NCBI GenBank assembly: GCA_036226585.1
Contig: CP108998.1
Coordinates: 124,001-188,000, forward strand
Source: Streptomyces sp. NBC_00708
GTDB taxonomy: Bacteria > Actinomycetota > Actinomycetes > Streptomycetales > Streptomycetaceae
DNA: 64,000 nucleotides
Direction of reading: 5' to 3'
Below, piece after piece: positions 24,895 through 33,456 of the stretch. The notes below the pieces were generated by a model. That model did no database searches. It saw only the letters and a program-made list of their open reading frames with translations, and had not been told where the DNA came from. Both the position numbers and the translations under genes were made by a program. Numbering within the stretch: the stretch's first letter is position 1; every line of letters begins with the position of its first letter.

Positions 24895-25523
24895 TGAATT
24901 CCGCAGAGAGAGCGGGGGCGACCGCGCGGGCGGAGCCCATGGGTCTGATCCTGCGCTCCACCACCGGCGTCGCCTACCGGTTCGATCCCGGCGCCCTGTG
25001 CCTGGAGCTGCTGACCACCGGCGGCCCCGGGCCCTACGAGCGGTACGAGGTCCTGCACGAGCCCGCCGACGTGGCCGCCTGGGCGGAACGCTCCCGGCTG
25101 ACCCCGACCCCCGAACCGGCCGTCTCCGCCGTGGAGGTCGCGGCGCTACGGATGCTGCGCGACGCGCTGTTCCGCGTGGTCGTCGCCCACACGCGCGGCG
25201 AACCGCACCCGCCCGGCGACCTGGCGGTCATCAACGAGACCGCCGCCCGCCCCGCCCTGGCACCCGCCATCGCCCCGGACGGCAGCCGCCGCTGGGCCGG
25301 CGCACCCAGCGGCACGGCGCTGGCCGCCACCGTCGCCCGCGACGCCGTCGAGCTGCTGACCGGCCCCCACGCGCACCGCATCCGCACCTGCGCCGCCGAG
25401 GACTGCCACCTCATCTACGTGGACACCTCGCGCCCCGGCCGCCGCCGCTGGTGCTCGATGGAGCACTGCGGCAACCGTCACAAGGTCAGGGCGCTGCGCG
25501 CCCGCCACTCCGAGGAAGGATGA
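24894..25523 (+). CDS. ABATE-domain/CGNR zinc-finger transcriptional regulator
   Basis: This 209-aa protein has an N-terminal ABATE-type stress-sensing region. Its C-terminal CGNR zinc finger (CAAEDCHLIYVDTSRPGRRR, then WCSMEHCGNRHKVRALRARH) has the four Cys and the name-giving CGNR motif. These are DNA-binding regulators. The promoter palindrome abuts the start codon and no ribosome-binding site is visible, so translation is probably leaderless. It is followed 3 bp later by an SRPBCC gene, its likely operon partner. Confidence 0.88.
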   Translation: MNSAERAGATARAEPMGLILRSTTGVAYRFDPGALCLELLTTGGPGPYERYEVLHEPADVAAWAERSRLTPTPEPAVSAVEVAALRMLRDALFRVVVAHTRGEPHPPGDLAVINETAARPALAPAIAPDGSRRWAGAPSGTALAATVARDAVELLTGPHAHRIRTCAAEDCHLIYVDTSRPGRRRWCSMEHCGNRHKVRALRARHSEEG

Positions 25524-25526
25524 CCG

Positions 25527-25922
25527 ATGCCCACCGGACTCACCAGGGACGCGGGCTGGCAGATCGGCGTGTCCCGCACACTGCCCCACCCGCCGTCCGT
25601 CGTCTGGGACTTCATCAGCGGCCCCGAAGGCCTCGCCCTCTGGCTCGGCTCGGACACGGCCCTGACCCCCGAACGCGGCGCGCCCTACCGGACGGCGGCC
25701 GGCGTGACCGGCGAAGTACGCGGCTACCGCCCGACGGACCGCATCCGCGTCACCCACGGCACCACCACCCTTCAGGTGGCCATGACCCCGGCCGCCGACG
25801 GCGCCCGTACGATGCTCCGCTTCCACCAGGAACACCTGGCGAGCGCGGAGGAACGCGAGAACCGGCGCACCCACTGGCAGCACGTGATGGACGAGGTGGA
25901 GGCGGCGCTGGACCGCGCCTGA
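25527..25922 (+). CDS. SRPBCC (START/AHSA1-like) protein
   Basis: This 131-aa protein has the AHSA1/SRPBCC pattern: SRTLPHPPSVVWDFISGPEG at the N-terminus, GLALWLGS, and a C-terminal helix (ENRRTHWQHVMDEVEAALDR). These small proteins bind hydrophobic ligands; the ligand here is unknown. It directly follows the CGNR regulator. Confidence 0.85.
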   Translation: MPTGLTRDAGWQIGVSRTLPHPPSVVWDFISGPEGLALWLGSDTALTPERGAPYRTAAGVTGEVRGYRPTDRIRVTHGTTTLQVAMTPAADGARTMLRFHQEHLASAEERENRRTHWQHVMDEVEAALDRA

Positions 25923-25938
25923 GCCGGGTCGGTCGGCC

Positions 25939-27162
25939 TCACACGGCGGCGGCCGGCGCGTAGTCCTCGACGGTCATCGCGTTGTACAGCCGCGCGCTCC
26001 TCGTCGTGAGGCGCAGCAGCGCGCGGCCCGGCCCCGCAGGCAGCGCGGAGACCAGCCGGGCGCCCTGCGCCAGCCCCCACACCCCGGCGCGCGAGGCGGG
26101 GATCAGCGTCCTCGCCGCGCTCAGCGCGACCGCACGGCTGCCGCGTACGTGCTCCGCCATCACCCGCTCGTAGGCGGGAAACGCACGTGTGTGGTCGCCG
26201 CCCGCACGGGCCAGCTCACCGGCGAGGACATACGCGCCGACCACGGCCAGCGTGGTGCTGCCGCCGACGGCCGGACCGGGGCAGTACCCCGCGTCCCCGA
26301 CGAGCGTCACCCGCCCCCGCGACCAGCTGTCCATGCGGAGCTGGCTGATCGAGTCGAAGTAGAACGCCGGCGTACGGTCCAGCTCCTCCAGCCACCCGTC
26401 GACCTGGGGGTGCAGCCCGGCGAACGCCCCGCGCAGCAGCTCCTTCTGCCGGGGGACGTCGCGGTGGTGCCAGTCGAGTTCCCGCGCGCTCCGGAACAGG
26501 AACAGGGCCCGCGCGTCGTCCAGATGCCGCGCCCCGTACATCCCGGCGGTGCGCCCCACCCCGACGTGCATCAGCAACTCTCCGTCCAGCCCGGAGACGT
26601 GGGGCAGGCTCAGCACCCCGAAGTAGGCCCCGAGGAAGGAGCCGCGCCCGGAATCCGCACCGAAGACCAGGCGGCGCACCGTGGAGTGCAGCCCGTCCGC
26701 GCCGACGACGAGGCCGAAGCGGCGCGGCGTGGCGTTCTCGAACGTCACCTCGCACCCGTCGCCGTCCCCGGGGGAGACCGAGGTGACCGAGTCGTCGAAG
26801 AGGTACTCGACGTCCTCGCGGGCGGCGTCGTAGTAGATCGCGGTCAGGTCGTCGCGCATGACCTCGACGTGCCGGTCGGAGGCCCCGCCGAAGATCTTGG
26901 CGAGGTCCGCCCGCACGGGCCGCCGCGCCCCCTCCCGGAAGACGCTCAGCCGCTCCGTGCCGGTGGCACGCTCCTCGATGCGCGGCAGAACCCCCATCCG
27001 TTCCGAGATGTCCACGGCGGGCCGGAACAGGTCGACCGCGTGCCCGCCCGCACGGCGCGGAGCCGGCGCCCGCTCCACGACGGTGACCCGGAAGCCGTAC
27101 CGGACGAGCCAGTGGGCGAGCACCGGACCGGCGACCCCGGCCCCGGAGACGAGAATCCGCAC
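25939..27162 (-). CDS. FAD-dependent aromatic-type monooxygenase
   Basis: This 407-aa protein has the FAD motif RILVSGAGVAGPVLAHWLVR, the middle GD-type motif (FGLVVGADGLHSTVRRLVFG) and the flavin-binding GDAGYCPGPAVGGSTTLAV. It belongs to the class A flavin monooxygenases related to TetX and PHBH-type enzymes, with NAD(P)H as reductant; the substrate is unknown. The GTG start at 27162 follows GGAGGG. It sits 13 bp after the alpha/beta-hydrolase gene, so one operon. Confidence 0.88.
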   Translation of the reverse strand: MRILVSGAGVAGPVLAHWLVRYGFRVTVVERAPAPRRAGGHAVDLFRPAVDISERMGVLPRIEERATGTERLSVFREGARRPVRADLAKIFGGASDRHVEVMRDDLTAIYYDAAREDVEYLFDDSVTSVSPGDGDGCEVTFENATPRRFGLVVGADGLHSTVRRLVFGADSGRGSFLGAYFGVLSLPHVSGLDGELLMHVGVGRTAGMYGARHLDDARALFLFRSARELDWHHRDVPRQKELLRGAFAGLHPQVDGWLEELDRTPAFYFDSISQLRMDSWSRGRVTLVGDAGYCPGPAVGGSTTLAVVGAYVLAGELARAGGDHTRAFPAYERVMAEHVRGSRAVALSAARTLIPASRAGVWGLAQGARLVSALPAGPGRALLRLTTRSARLYNAMTVEDYAPAAAV

Positions 27163-27175
27163 GACGCCCTCCCTC

Positions 27176-27994
27176 TCAGCCGTGGAGCGCGGCGAAGTCC
27201 AGCAGGGGCCCGGCGACCCGGGGCGGGTCCTCCAGGATCGGCGAGTGCCCCAGCCCCGGCAGCAACTCCACCCGCGCACCCGGGACGACGCGGTAGTCGG
27301 CGGCCGACGAGGAGCGCCAGCGCCGGTCGTCCTCACCGAAGAGCACCAGCAGTGGTTTGCCGAGTCCCGCCAGCCGCTCCGGCAGCGCCCGCTGCTCCAG
27401 GTAGGCGCGGGTGCTCCCCATCGTGGCGGTGAAGGAGTGCGCCGTCATGGCGCGCACCTCGTCCAGCAGCGCGTCCGGGACCCGGTAGCCGGGGCGGCTG
27501 AAGCCCGTGCTCGCAAGCTGCCTGATCTGCTCGTCGCTCGGCGGCCACTGCGTGGGCGCGGCGGCGGCGCCGGAGCCGGTGGCGATGAACGCCCCCAGGC
27601 CGGGCCCCGTGTTGACGAGCACCAGACCGGACACCAGCTCCGGCCGCTGTTCGGCGAGGGCCGTCGCGGTCACCCCGCCGCTGGAATGGCCCACCACCAC
27701 GGCGTGCCCGGCACCGAGCCGGTCCAGCACCTCGCCGGTGCGCCGTGCCTGGTCGCGGATCGCGTAACCGCCGTCGTCCGGCTTGTCCGACCTGCCGTGC
27801 CCGAGCAGATCGACCCGCATGACGCGGTGCGCGGTGAGCAGCGGCACGAGGGCGTCCCACGAACGCGCCGAGGACGCCGATCCGTGGATGAGCAGGAGCA
27901 CGGGGGCGTCACGGGGCCCGTCCTGGCACACATGGATGGTGGCGCCGTCGTCCAGCTGCACGGCCGAGAACGCGGTGGTTTCGGAAACAGTCAT
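27176..27994 (-). CDS. alpha/beta hydrolase
   Basis: This 272-aa protein has the oxyanion segment VLLLIHGSASSARSWDAL, the nucleophile elbow VVVGHSSGGVTA (Ser in GHSSG), the acid region LLVLFGEDD and the catalytic His in LLPGLGHSPIL. It is an esterase/lactonase-like serine hydrolase, upstream in an operon with the FAD monooxygenase. It is divergent from an AraC-type regulator that probably controls the pair. Confidence 0.9.
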   Translation of the reverse strand: MTVSETTAFSAVQLDDGATIHVCQDGPRDAPVLLLIHGSASSARSWDALVPLLTAHRVMRVDLLGHGRSDKPDDGGYAIRDQARRTGEVLDRLGAGHAVVVGHSSGGVTATALAEQRPELVSGLVLVNTGPGLGAFIATGSGAAAAPTQWPPSDEQIRQLASTGFSRPGYRVPDALLDEVRAMTAHSFTATMGSTRAYLEQRALPERLAGLGKPLLVLFGEDDRRWRSSSAADYRVVPGARVELLPGLGHSPILEDPPRVAGPLLDFAALHG

Positions 27995-28099
27995 GACCCC
28001 ACTGTCGCCACCGGCCCCGGCCGCGTATTGAACGAATGTCCCGCCCGCCCGGCCGTGCTCGCGGCGGCCCGCTCGTAGCATGGAAGGGTGCACACCTTC

Positions 28100-28918
28100 A
28101 TGCACGGTACGGCCGTGTGGGACGTCTCCCGCCCACCACGGCCCAGCCGCGTGCCCGGGGTCACCATGGCCGGGTTCCGCGTGCACGATCTGGACGCGCT
28201 GCGCATGGTCCCGCACCCGGCGGTCACCCTGCTCCTCGAATTCGGCGCCGGCACCCCCGTCCTCGACACCGCGACCGGTGAACAGCAGCGCGGCTGCCTG
28301 GTCGCCGGTCCCGGGCTCGGCTCCGGCGGCGCGGTCCGGGTGCGCGGACAGGACGTCGAGTGCGTGCAGGTGCGGCTGTCCCCGGTGATCGCCCGCGCGG
28401 TCCTCGGCGTGCCCCCGGCCGAGCTCGACGGTGCCGTCGTCCCGCTGGACGCCCTGTGGGGCCGCGAGGCGTCCCGGATACGCGAACGGCTCGGCGAAGC
28501 CCCGTCCTGGCAGGCCCGCTTCGCGCTCGCGGACGCGCTGCTCGGCCGCCGGTACGCGGCAGGCTCCCCCGTGGACCCGGAGGTGGCACGGGCCTGGGAG
28601 CGGATGACCGCCGGCCACGGACTGCTCCGGATCGACGAACTCGCCGCCGACGTCGGCTGGAGCCGCAAGCGGCTGTGGTCCCGCTTCCGCTCCCAGCTCG
28701 GCCTGCCGCCCAAGCGCGCGGCGCGACTGGTCCGCTTCGACCACGCCGCCCACCGCCTGGTCGCGGGCGAGGGCCCGGCCCGGGTGGCGGCCGAGACGGG
28801 CTACGCCGACCAGTCCCATCTGCACCGGGACGTCGTGGCGTTCACCGGCGCGACCCCGGCGAAGGTGGCCGGTGAGCCGTTCCTCGCCGTGGACGACATC
28901 GCCTGGCCGGGGCGCTGA
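28100..28918 (+). CDS. AraC-family transcriptional regulator
   Basis: This ~272-aa protein has an N-terminal sensor domain and a C-terminal AraC double HTH (LRIDELAADVGWSRKRLWSR, PARVAAETGYADQSHLHRDV). ATG 28100 has GGAAGGG 11 bp upstream. A GTG at 28088 in the same frame overlaps that ribosome-binding site and is less likely. It is divergent from the hydrolase/monooxygenase operon, which it probably regulates. Confidence 0.87.
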   Translation: MHGTAVWDVSRPPRPSRVPGVTMAGFRVHDLDALRMVPHPAVTLLLEFGAGTPVLDTATGEQQRGCLVAGPGLGSGGAVRVRGQDVECVQVRLSPVIARAVLGVPPAELDGAVVPLDALWGREASRIRERLGEAPSWQARFALADALLGRRYAAGSPVDPEVARAWERMTAGHGLLRIDELAADVGWSRKRLWSRFRSQLGLPPKRAARLVRFDHAAHRLVAGEGPARVAAETGYADQSHLHRDVVAFTGATPAKVAGEPFLAVDDIAWPGR

Positions 28919-28987
28919 GTCCGCCGCGGACAACTTCGGGAGCGGCGCGGCGGGTACGCGTAATCGGCACAGCGCGGCGGACACCCG

Positions 28988-29683
28988 TCAGAGCACGAGA
29001 TCCGGGTGGACCTTCGGGTCCGCGGAGGGCCCGGCGGCGTAACCGGCCAGCGGTTCCTCCAGCACCCCGAACGCGTACTCCCCGGCCTCCGCCATCTCGC
29101 CGCTGATCCGCGCGTTGGCCCATCCGGCCAGGGTCAGTTCCTGGATGCGGTCGAAGAGCATGCGGTGGACGCTGCCGAGCAGGGCGGCGGCGGTGCGTAC
29201 GGCGATGTCGTCGGGGGCGGCGCCGGTGGCCTCGGCCAGGGCCTCGGCGAGCCGGGTCTCCCGCAGATCGTGCAGGTCGCGCAGCCGGGCCGTCAGCGTG
29301 GGGCTGTCGGCGATCATCCGGGCGAACGCGGGGCCGGAGAATCCCGCGACCGGGTCGGCCGCCGCGACCGCCTCGGCGAAGGCGTCCCGCAGGGCCGTCA
29401 GCGCGGACTCGCCCGACGCCCGGCCGGCGACCGTGGCGGCCAGGGAGCCGGTGAAGGCGTCCTGGTGGTCGAGCGCCAAATCCTCCTTGTGCGCGAAGTA
29501 GTTGGTCACCGTCTTCTTCGCGACACGGGCGGCGGCGGCGATCTCCGCGATGGTGGTCTGTTCGAACCCCTGGTCGAGGAAGAGCCGGGTGGCGGCATCG
29601 GAGATGAGCTGCCGGGTCTCCTGCTTCTTGCTCTCACGGAGTCCGACGGGGGCGCTCGCGGCGGCGGTGGTCTCAGTAGTCAT
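28988..29683 (-). CDS. TetR-family transcriptional regulator
   Basis: This 231-aa protein has the TetR HTH (LISDAATRLFLDQGFEQTTI, then AEIAAAARVAKKTVTNYFAH) and a helical ligand domain. It is divergent from a small-ORF/VOC operon. A TTTAC-N7-GTAAA repeat lies between and is a plausible operator. Confidence 0.9.
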   Translation of the reverse strand: MTTETTAAASAPVGLRESKKQETRQLISDAATRLFLDQGFEQTTIAEIAAAARVAKKTVTNYFAHKEDLALDHQDAFTGSLAATVAGRASGESALTALRDAFAEAVAAADPVAGFSGPAFARMIADSPTLTARLRDLHDLRETRLAEALAEATGAAPDDIAVRTAAALLGSVHRMLFDRIQELTLAGWANARISGEMAEAGEYAFGVLEEPLAGYAAGPSADPKVHPDLVL

Positions 29684-29741
29684 GGGGCAATCTTACCCTC
29701 GTGGCATTTTTATGTTGACACCCCTGAAGTCTCGGGCTAAA

Positions 29742-29758
29742 TTTACTTCCGTCGTAAA
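29742..29758. promoter_or_regulatory. candidate TetR operator TTTAC-N7-GTAAA
   Basis: TTTAC at 29742-29746 and GTAAA at 29754-29758 form an inverted repeat in AT-rich DNA. It lies 59 bp before the TetR start and 34 bp before the small ORF on the other strand. TTGACA at 29715-29720 could be a -35 box. Confidence 0.5.
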
Positions 29759-29791
29759 GTTCACCTCGAACGACGAACGGATGGACACCGC

Positions 29792-29992
29792 ATGCCCGAG
29801 GCCCCTCGCACCGCATCCCGCTTCCCCGCCCTGGACCTGACCGCGGTCCTGGCCGACCGGACCGGCAACCCCGCCGCCGTCCCCGTACCGCCCAGGAGCC
29901 CCCGGCTCCACCCCCAGCGGGCAGGGGCACCCGCGCAGCCCCGCCGGATGCCCCCGCCCGTACGCAACCTCCCCCGCCGCGGCGGCTACTGA
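29792..29992 (+). CDS. small Pro/Arg-rich protein, 66 aa (hypothetical)
   Basis: The ORF has strong G/C third-position bias and begins MPEAPRTASRFPALDLTAVL. It has a basic, proline-rich C-terminal half (GAPAQPRRMPPPVRNLPRRG). It follows the TetR intergenic region and precedes the VOC gene by 69 bp on the same strand. I see no good ribosome-binding site and recognise no family. It may be a real small gene or part of a long leader. Confidence 0.4.
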   Translation: MPEAPRTASRFPALDLTAVLADRTGNPAAVPVPPRSPRLHPQRAGAPAQPRRMPPPVRNLPRRGGY

Positions 29993-30061
29993 CCCGGCGC
30001 CGGCCCGCCCAGGACCCCGCCCGCAGCACCGCACCGCATCGCACCCGCACAGGAGATCTCC

Positions 30062-30484
30062 ATGCAGCCGACCACTCCCACCACGCCGACCGCCGCGATC
30101 ACGACGACGACCCTCTCCCTCACCGTCGACGAAGTCACCGCGTCCCAGAAGTTCTTCACCACGCACCTCGGCTACACGGAGCAGGCCGCCGCCGAGGGCT
30201 TCGCCTCCCTCACCCGCCCGGACGCGGCAGCCGACATCGTGCTGCTCGCCCGGGGCACGGAGATCCTGCCGCCCGAACAGCGTGACCAGCGCGCGACGGG
30301 CCTGATCCTGGCCCTCACCCTCGCCACCGGCATCAAGGACGAGGAGCGGCGGCTGCGCGAGGAAGGCGTGGAGATCACGATGCCGCTGCGCGAGGAGCCC
30401 TGGGGCGAACGCCTCTTCCAGGTCACCGACCCCAACGGCGTGATCATCCAGTTCGTGGAATGGGCCGCCCCGCAAGGGGCCTGA
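30062..30484 (+). CDS. VOC-superfamily (glyoxalase/bleomycin-resistance-like) protein
   Basis: This 140-aa protein has the VOC beta-alpha-beta pattern: LSLTVDEVTASQKFFTTHLG at the N-terminus and LFQVTDPNGVIIQFVEWA at the end. AGGAGA lies 5 bp before the ATG. Its place opposite a TetR gene suggests induction by a ligand and a binding or detoxifying role, substrate unknown. Bases 30485-30771 after it hold no recognisable gene. Confidence 0.85.
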   Translation: MQPTTPTTPTAAITTTTLSLTVDEVTASQKFFTTHLGYTEQAAAEGFASLTRPDAAADIVLLARGTEILPPEQRDQRATGLILALTLATGIKDEERRLREEGVEITMPLREEPWGERLFQVTDPNGVIIQFVEWAAPQGA

Positions 30485-30771
30485 GCCCTCGACTCCCGCG
30501 ACTGGAACCGGGATCAGGGCATGGGCGGCCGCCCGTGCGCGACCCGAGCCCCACGTCCGGGGCGAACCTCAGCTGCGCTGGGCCCCGCGGGCGGGAAGCA
30601 GGCAGACGCCGGCGGCCGCCCGGACCACGGGCCGACGGACGGCCGCCATGCCGGGAGGCAGCCCCTGGTGAGCGTGAGGGAGGCGAGTTCACCGATACTT
30701 CAGCGGGCGCGGTACGCAACGGAGCTTCCGCCGCCCCACGACAGGATGTCCCTTCAGGAAGGCTGAACGCG

Positions 30772-31608
30772 GTGACGACCGTCGCTTATCAGGGTGAACC
30801 CGGCTCCAACTCGGCGACCGCCGCGCACGCCCTGTACCCGGACGCCTCGGGACACCCGTGTACCGGCTTCGAGCAGGCCCTGGACGCCGTGGCCCTCGGC
30901 GACGCCGACCTTTCCGTGATCCCGGTGGACAACTCCGCGGCCGGACGCGTCGCCGACGTGCACCACCTGCTGCCGGAGTCGGGGCTGTTCATCGTCGGCG
31001 AGTACTTCCTCGCCATCCGTTTCGACCTGATGGGTGTCGCCGGCGCCACCCTGGACCAGGTGGAGTGCGTCCGCAGCCACGTGCACGCCCTGGGGCAGTG
31101 CCGCAAGCTGCTGCGGGAGGGCGGCTGGCGGACCCTGGTCTGCGACGACACCGCCGGGGCGGCGCGTGAGGTGGCCGAACTGGGCGACGCGCGGCACGCG
31201 GCCCTCGCGCCTCCCGCCGCGGCCGGGCTGCACGGCCTCGACGTCCTGCGCGCCGGCGTCGAGGACGACCCGGAGAACACCACGCGGTTCGTGGTCCTCT
31301 CCCGCACGCCCGCTCCCGCCCCGGACCCGGGGCAGCCGACCATGACCAGCCTGTTCTTCAGCGTGCGCAACATCCCGAGCGCGCTCTACAAGGCACTCGG
31401 CGGCTTCGCCACCGGCGGGGTGAACCTCACCAAGATCGAGAGCTATCAGATCGGCGCGGGGCTCAACGCCAGCCGCTTCTACGTCGAGGCCGAGGGCCAC
31501 CCCGGCGAGCAGCGGGTCGCCCTCGCCCTGGAGGAACTGCGGTTCTTCTCCTCCGAGGTGCGCGTCCTGGGCGTCTACCCGGCCCATCCGCACCGGTTGA
31601 AGGGCTGA
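30772..31608 (+). CDS. pheA: prephenate dehydratase with C-terminal ACT domain
   Basis: This 278-aa protein starts at a GTG (TTVAYQGEPGSNSATAAHAL). It has the catalytic TRF motif (NTTRFVVLSR) and an ACT domain (SLFFSVRNIPSALYKALGGF) with the phenylalanine-site signature KIESYQIG. It makes phenylpyruvate from prephenate for phenylalanine. It is slightly short for the family and has ESY in place of the commoner ESRP, as in some other bacterial and plant enzymes. A second, cluster-linked copy is possible. Confidence 0.9.
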   Translation: MTTVAYQGEPGSNSATAAHALYPDASGHPCTGFEQALDAVALGDADLSVIPVDNSAAGRVADVHHLLPESGLFIVGEYFLAIRFDLMGVAGATLDQVECVRSHVHALGQCRKLLREGGWRTLVCDDTAGAAREVAELGDARHAALAPPAAAGLHGLDVLRAGVEDDPENTTRFVVLSRTPAPAPDPGQPTMTSLFFSVRNIPSALYKALGGFATGGVNLTKIESYQIGAGLNASRFYVEAEGHPGEQRVALALEELRFFSSEVRVLGVYPAHPHRLKG

Positions 31609-31819
31609 CCGGGGACGCGAGAAGCGGCCCGGGACAGGGCCGCCGGCCTGCGTACGACCGGAGAGCGCGTCGCGCGGGGCGGCCTGTGATGCTCCGGCAG
31701 GCCGGTCGCGACCGACGACGTCACCACCGCACCGGTTCGCTCCGGCGCCGTCAGCGCCGTCAGCGCCGTCAGCGCCGCCGCGCCCCGGGCCGCGGCGGAT
31801 GGGGGCCCCGGGTGGGGGC

Positions 31820-32896
31820 TCAGAGGTGGTCGGCGTCGACCACGGCCTGGGCGAAGGCGGTGGGCGCCTCTTGCGGCAGGTTGTGGCCGATGTCCGCGAT
31901 CGTGCGGTGCGCGTAGGGGCCGGTGAAGTGGTACCGGTAGCCCGAACCGTCGCCCGGCGGCGGGGTGAAGGGGTCGAGGGCCGCGTCGAGGGTGACGGTG
32001 GGCACGTGGATGGCGGGCTGAGCGGCGAGCAGCTTCTCGTGGCGCGCGTACCGGTGGTCCGTGTCGACCAGGCCGATGCGCCAGCGGTAGTTGAACAGCA
32101 CGACGGCCGCGTAGTCCGGGTTCTTGAACGCCTCCGCCGTGCGGTTGTACGTGGCGTCGTCGAAGGCCCAGTTGGGGGAGACCAGGGTCCACACGTAGCG
32201 GCACAGCGCGAGCCGGCTCGTCTCGTCCTCCATGGCCGCCTTGCCCCGGGGGGTGGCGAAGTACCACTGGTACCACCAGGTGCGCTCGACGGCCGGATCG
32301 GCGGGTGCGACCTGCATCTTGCGGTCGGTGATGAGGTAGCCGCTGGTGGAGACCAGGGACGTGACCCGCTCCGGCCACAGGGCGGCGATGATGTCGGCGG
32401 TGCGCGAGCCCCAGTCGAAGCCCGCCAGCACGGCCTTCTCGATCTTCAGGGCGTCCATCAGGGAGATGACGTCCAGCGCGATGGCGGACTGCTCGGCCGT
32501 GCGCGGGGTGTGGTGGGACAGGAAGGTGGTGCTGCCGTGTCCGCGCAGGTACGGGACGATCACGCGGTAGCCCAGGTCGGCGAGGAGCGGGGCGACGTCG
32601 ACGTAGCTGTGGATGTCGTACGGCCAGCCGTGCAGCAGCATGACCACGGGGCCGTGGGAGGGGCCGGCCTCGGCGTAACCGACGTTCAGGACACCGGCCT
32701 TGACCTGCTTGATCTCGCTGAATGAGGTGTGGGTGCCCGGGGTGATGGCCGGGACGGTGGGCGCCTGCGAGCCGCCGCCCGGCCGTGCGTGCGGGGCGGG
32801 GGAGGCGGAAGCGTCGGTTCCCAGGCCCGACAGCGAGACCGCGGTCGCGCCGGTGCCCAGGCCGACGGCCTTGCTGAAAGTGCGCCTGTTGATCAT
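31820..32896 (-). CDS. Tat-exported epoxide-hydrolase-like alpha/beta hydrolase
   Basis: This 358-aa protein begins MINRRTFSKAVGLGTGATAV, a twin-arginine signal. The hydrolase part has VVMLLHGWPYDIHSYVDVAP (oxyanion hole), an Asp nucleophile (AVLAGFDWGSRTADIIAAL) and a C-terminal His (IADIGHNLPQE), the epoxide-hydrolase/haloalkane-dehalogenase pattern. The substrate is unknown. It is divergent from a small-peptide gene, with two GTCACC-N9-GGTGAC-type repeats between. Confidence 0.85.
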   Translation of the reverse strand: MINRRTFSKAVGLGTGATAVSLSGLGTDASASPAPHARPGGGSQAPTVPAITPGTHTSFSEIKQVKAGVLNVGYAEAGPSHGPVVMLLHGWPYDIHSYVDVAPLLADLGYRVIVPYLRGHGSTTFLSHHTPRTAEQSAIALDVISLMDALKIEKAVLAGFDWGSRTADIIAALWPERVTSLVSTSGYLITDRKMQVAPADPAVERTWWYQWYFATPRGKAAMEDETSRLALCRYVWTLVSPNWAFDDATYNRTAEAFKNPDYAAVVLFNYRWRIGLVDTDHRYARHEKLLAAQPAIHVPTVTLDAALDPFTPPPGDGSGYRYHFTGPYAHRTIADIGHNLPQEAPTAFAQAVVDADHL

Positions 32897-33013
32897 GTCA
32901 AACCTTCCGTCATGCGTGCATGCAGTGTCCGGCTCGTGCCCGCCGTGCCGTTTGCACCTGCTGTGCGGGAGTACGGGGCCGCGGGGGCACTGTGACCCTT
33001 GCACAGCAGGGTG

Positions 33014-33032
33014 TCACCTGTCCAGCAGGTGA
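33014..33032. promoter_or_regulatory. operator repeat TCACCTG-N5-CAGGTGA
   Basis: A perfect inverted repeat with 7-bp arms in the 294-bp gap between the hydrolase (minus) and the small peptide gene (plus). It has the geometry of the GTCACC-N9-GGTGAC family seen up to 42.9 kb. It lies 118 bp before the hydrolase start. Confidence 0.7.
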
Positions 33033-33088
33033 TGAGATGCGCGCGGCGAGGTCGACACCCACGCTCGGGCTCCTGGGATAAGGATTTC

Positions 33089-33109
33089 GTCACCTGCTTG
33101 ACAGGTGAC
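33089..33109 (+). promoter_or_regulatory. operator GTCACC-N9-GGTGAC containing a -35 box
   Basis: A perfect inverted repeat with 8-bp arms (GTCACCTG/CAGGTGAC). TTGACA at 33098-33103, inside the repeat, is a consensus -35 for the small peptide gene at 33191, so binding would block the promoter. Centre-to-centre distance to the previous repeat is 76 bp. Confidence 0.78.
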
Positions 33110-33190
33110 GGTGGGCGGTACATGCTGGCATCAGTCGCCCGGAGCGACGATGCGGGACACGATCCACGACCGAAGAAGTGGGGCAGGGGC

Positions 33191-33382
33191 ATGGACAAGG
33201 AACTCGCCATGGATGCCGACGCTGCGGTGAGGCACATGCGCTTCGGCAAGCTCCCCGAGCGGATCGCCCGCGAGGACATGACGGCGGAGGTGGAAGCCGC
33301 ACCGGGTGCCGGGGGAAGCGCCTACAACCCCGAGAATTCGTGGAAGTTCTCCTCGTGCGTCGCCCTCGATCTGGGCCTGTAG
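33191..33382 (+). CDS. small 63-aa protein, possible RiPP-type precursor peptide
   Basis: The ORF starts ATG after GGGGCAGGGGC. It has an acidic/amphipathic leader-like part (DADAAVRHMRFGKLPERIAR, then EDMTAEVEA), a Gly-rich junction (APGAGGS) and a short C-terminal segment (AYNPENSWKFSSCVALDLGL) with one Cys and several Ser. That layout is leader, GG-like site, core. No recognisable modifying enzyme is adjacent. Its promoter carries the GTCACC-N9-GGTGAC operator over the -35. I do not recognise a named family. Confidence 0.6.
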   Translation: MDKELAMDADAAVRHMRFGKLPERIAREDMTAEVEAAPGAGGSAYNPENSWKFSSCVALDLGL

Positions 33383-33456
33383 CTTCACCGATCGGTCCCT
33401 TCGCCCCGCGCGGCGTTCCGGAGCCCGCGAGCCCGGCATGATCCAAACGAAAGGCC

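Noticed and set aside
31741..31790. Short tandem repeat of CCGTCAGCG-like 9-bp units
   Set aside because: Only about three copies, in an intergenic region with no coding or operator context; ordinary low-complexity DNA.
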